Assembly (NCBI GenBank): GCA_029747585.1
Contig: JAPEVF010000941.1
Coordinates: 1-17,226 of the forward strand
Length of the DNA: 17,226 nt
DNA from: Pleurotus djamor
Taxonomy: Eukaryota; Basidiomycota; Agaricomycetes; Agaricales; Pleurotaceae
Reading direction: 5' to 3'
Shown here one piece after another: positions 16,475 to 17,226 of the stretch. A program made the translations under genes and the position numbers. Below the pieces are notes generated by a model. It had not been told where the DNA came from. It saw only the letters and a list, made by a program, of their open reading frames with translations, and ran no database searches. Every line of letters begins with the position of its first letter. The stretch's first letter is position 1.

Positions 16475-16540
16475 TTCATCGTCGTGTTCATCGTCGTGTT
16501 CATCGTCCATCGTCCATCGTCCTCAGCTCAGCTCAGCTCA
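16475..16540. repeat. Minisatellite TTCATCGTCGTG plus CCATCGT and TCAGC tandem units
   Basis: Two perfect 12-bp units (16475-16486, 16487-16498) are followed by a partial third, then CATCGTC units of 7 bp (about 16501-16521), then TCAGC units of 5 bp (16523-16537). Three different tandem periods abut, the usual look of slippage-prone DNA. Confidence 0.7.
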
Positions 16541-17198
16541 CGTCCCTCCCACCCATCCATCTTCTTCGTCGGCCCCCGGATCCAATCTCCAAACAGCCTC
16601 CATACTAATCCTCTCCCATCCCTGGGAACACCAGGCATGCAGCATGCTCTAGCGCCGATACCCATGGTTCCTGGTTCAAGGCGTTGGGTAAGCTTCATGG
16701 CAAGAACGGGGGCAACATGAGGGGAGAGATCGGGAGCTATATTGGTAGCGGTGGATCAGTGAAGGATCCAAAGACAGGTGGGAACAAAGAGGACATACCG
16801 GTTCATCGTAAAGAAGAGCAGTATGATTTATGTGACCGCCTACAGCGTGTGTAGCCGCGAACGTCCGGTTCCGTATGTTACAGTCAGAAAAGTAATTGAT
16901 ATGGGAAGGTAGCAAGGGATGTGTTCGACGACGAGTGCAATGGCTTAACGCGCGAGCGGATAGCATACGCCGAAAAGGATGATGGGATGGATGACGAACA
17001 CAAGGTTCTGAGCTGGAAGGTTGGGAGCTTCTGCTGTTCGACTTGTCCAAGTTTCAGCGTCAATCCTTCTTCTAGCCCATGAACGTTGAACGTGAACATC
17101 CAATCAGTCTTCATCAACCGACAGTGCCGTTATTGAAGCCACCTCCCAGTGCTTAGGGATCTCCAGGATGAGTGGGTGTTTTGAGCCGGAGCTGGTGG

Positions 17199-17216
17199 GG
17201 GTGCGGGTGCGGGTGC
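17199..17216. repeat. Three tandem GGGTGC units
   Basis: Perfect 6-bp tandem repeat close to the window end. Confidence 0.65.
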
Positions 17217-17226
17217 GACGTTGGGT

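Larger units (their letters stand above)
16078..17226. other. Gene-poor, low-complexity DNA to the window end
   Basis: No frame with a recognisable domain or clean splice signals was found on either strand. The first 100 bp are probably the 3' UTR of the zinc-finger gene. The remainder is rich in TCATCG and Pro/Ser-coding pyrimidine runs, with repeats at 16475-16540 and 17199-17216. The long open frames here are explained by that composition. Confidence 0.5.

Noticed and set aside
16333..16720. Three overlapping plus-strand open frames
   Set aside because: They arise from TCATCG/CCATCG repeats (Ser/Pro/His/Val runs) and have no domain or splice context.
16676..17050. Minus-strand 124-codon frame
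   Set aside because: Ser/Arg/His-rich low-complexity translation, no family, no splice support.
1..17226. CRISPR arrays, rRNA genes, bacterial operons or riboswitches
   Set aside because: None is seen; the intron-rich genes place the window in a fungal nuclear genome, where these would not be expected apart from rRNA.

Overview
The window reads as nuclear DNA of a filamentous basidiomycete, most likely an Agaricomycete. Genes are broken by many very short introns (about 48-61 nt) with GTRNGY-type donors, CTNAY-type branch sites and YAG acceptors. The protein families also fit: a FunK1-type kinase end, a DUF2235 hydrolase, an Agaricomycete-type MULE-like transposase and a 'VAGDQ' motif protein. 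I reconstructed the spliced genes by hand. The junctions of the three long models keep frame throughout, which is the main support for them.

Layout. 1-605 (+): C-terminal end of a FunK1-like fungal kinase. 839-1408 (-): convergent gene for a protein with a PD-(D/E)XK-like signature. 1409-2323: no gene I trust. 2324-4906 (+): complete 11-exon gene for a 674-aa DUF2235/Tle1-like alpha/beta hydrolase. 4999-5494 (-): truncated Ty1/copia element, with one 296-bp LTR (TGTTG...CAACA), a half-tRNA-iMet primer binding site abutting it and part of the leader. 5522-6181 (+): catalytic C-terminal exons of an acylaminoacyl-peptidase (S9C) whose propeller exons are gone; the LTR ends 27 nt before the first surviving exon, inside an intron. 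6955-8934 (+): three-exon gene for a 625-aa helical protein with a 'GVTI...VAGDQ' motif. 8935-11541: 2.6 kb without a convincing gene, with minisatellite-like repeats and possible F-box gene debris on the minus strand. 11542-14551 (-): complete 10-exon MULE-like DDE transposase gene (836 aa). 14902-16077 (+): divergent 5-exon gene for a GRF-zinc-finger-like protein; its frame is continuous only if the N at 15516 is not a real base. 16078-17226: low-complexity DNA.

The genes do not form a pathway. The window looks like a fast-evolving accessory region of lineage-specific families, a transposase-family gene and a retroelement scar that has removed most of a housekeeping peptidase gene. The strongest observations are the copia LTR/half-tRNA primer site, the decapitated peptidase beside it, and the intron-rich but open MULE transposase paired head-to-head with a zinc-finger gene.
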